Shown here: piece by piece, positions 63,502 through 64,000 of the stretch
How the letters are laid out: every line of letters begins with the position of its first letter
Position numbering within the stretch: position 1 is the stretch's first letter
DNA from: Sphingobacteriales bacterium 44-61
GTDB lineage: Bacteria > Bacteroidota > Bacteroidia > Chitinophagales > Chitinophagaceae
NCBI GenBank assembly: GCA_001898405.1
Contig: MKTW01000012.1
Location: 186,001 to 250,000, forward strand
Direction of reading: 5' to 3'
DNA length: 64,000 bases
Notes under the pieces: model-generated
Told to the model about the DNA's origin: nothing
The model's input: the letters and a program-made list of their open reading frames with translations, nothing else
Database searches by the model: none
Made by a program: the position numbers and the translations under genes

Positions 63502-64000
63502 TTCACATTGCGGTTATTTAATTCTTTCTGATAAAGACGGGCATTGGTCATATGGTCTTTATAATTGCTGGTAAATACATGCGTGCCATCAAATGCGGGA
63601 TTGGCCACAAAGTAGATATAATCTGTTTTGGGGGCATGCAGCACAGCGTCCATGGTGGCCAGGCCAGGTGTGCAAATCGGCCCGGGTGGCAGGCCCTTGT
63701 TGACATATGTATTGTAGGGAGAAGCCGTGAGCAATTGCTTTTCATAAATACGCCGCAGGCCAAAATTCCGCAAAGCAAATTTCACTGTCGGGTCGGCTTG
63801 TAAAGGCATTCCTTTTGCCAGCCGGTTCAGGTATACGCTGGCGATATTGGGCCGGTCACTTTCAGCATTGGTTTCTTCATCAATGATGGATGCGAGGATG
63901 GATACCTGGGCGGGGGTAAGTCCCAGGCTATCGGCTAATTGCTTACGTTCAGGTGTCCAGAAAGTGGTCCATGCATTATGGAATTCACGGAATATGCGCG
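63498..64000 (-). CDS. mltG: Endolytic transglycosylase MltG, C-terminal part (cut by window edge)
   Basis: Only the last 167 codons are in the window; the frame is open to 64000. The visible part (from RIFREFHNAWTTFWTPERK) has the YceG/MltG family marks: SILASIIDEETN with the candidate catalytic Glu, RPNIASVYLNRLAKGMPLQADPTVKFAL, YNTYVNKGLPPGPICTPGLATMDAVLHA and YIYFVAN...GTHVFTSNYKDH. MltG cuts nascent peptidoglycan strands at the inner membrane. The stop overlaps the start of the BrkB-type gene. Confidence 0.94.
   Translation of the reverse strand, partial: RIFREFHNAWTTFWTPERKQLADSLGLTPAQVSILASIIDEETNAESDRPNIASVYLNRLAKGMPLQADPTVKFALRNFGLRRIYEKQLLTASPYNTYVNKGLPPGPICTPGLATMDAVLHAPKTDYIYFVANPAFDGTHVFTSNYKDHMTNARLYQKELNNRNVK

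Overview
The window looks like a chromosomal segment of a Bacteroidota bacterium, most likely of the family Chitinophagaceae. This is inferred from SusC/SusD/SusE proteins, a hybrid two-component sensor, a type IX secretion C-terminal domain, DUF4199 and DUF4397 proteins, many LytTR, TlpA and carboxypeptidase-regulatory-like proteins, promoters of the TTTG / TAnnTTTG type and weak Shine-Dalgarno signals. No species can be named from the sequence alone.

Layout. 1-7.7 kb is a stress and envelope block: BON-domain protein (cut by the window edge), small heat shock protein, zinc alcohol dehydrogenase, then on the minus strand an mlaE-mlaF-mlaD lipid transport operon followed by a class I aldolase, and on the plus strand a universal stress protein and a ZIP metal transporter. 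7.8-11.9 kb holds an M13 peptidase lipoprotein and a LamG protein exported by type IX secretion. 12.3-14.4 kb is a small accessory patch: a HigB/HigA toxin-antitoxin pair, a KilA-N protein, a hairpin-rich spacer and a tRNA-Pro(GGG). 14.5-20.9 kb is a plus-strand operon: a dihydroorotase-like protein without most of its metal ligands, a DUF4199 membrane protein, two glycosyltransferases, a heptose-7-phosphate kinase and sedoheptulose-7-phosphate isomerase, and probably a secreted esterase. 21.0-26.6 kb is an arabinose operon (araB, araD, araA, GH51) with a clear promoter and a candidate operator.

26.7-31.6 kb holds a VOC protein and a LytS/LytTR-type two-component pair divergent from a TonB-dependent receptor; the spacer between them has 10-bp repeats 21 bp apart, a spacing that suits LytTR binding. 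31.6-48.9 kb is a polysaccharide utilization locus: HTCS regulator, SusC, SusD, a SusE-like protein with three starch-binding-like repeats, GH66, GH31 and an extra six-hairpin glycosidase with a C-terminal carbohydrate-binding-like domain. The order HTCS/SusC/SusD/SusE/GH66/GH31 resembles the known dextran locus of Bacteroides thetaiotaomicron, so dextran or another alpha-1,6-glucan is the likely substrate.

49-64 kb is mostly housekeeping and envelope genes: a cytochrome c / sugar dehydrogenase fusion, a D-2-hydroxyacid dehydrogenase, Dps, a Crp/Fnr-type regulator, three thioredoxin-fold proteins, DUF4397 and AsmA proteins, a TrmH-type RNA methyltransferase, a BrkB-type membrane protein and the C-terminal part of MltG. 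Two related palindromic elements lie at 60.0 and 61.7 kb. I see no CRISPR array, rRNA, prophage, integrase or complete insertion sequence, and no set of genes that I can defend as an undescribed multi-gene system. The most unusual items are the degenerate dihydroorotase, the repeats next to the LytTR pair, the palindromic element family and the extra enzyme of the dextran-type locus.
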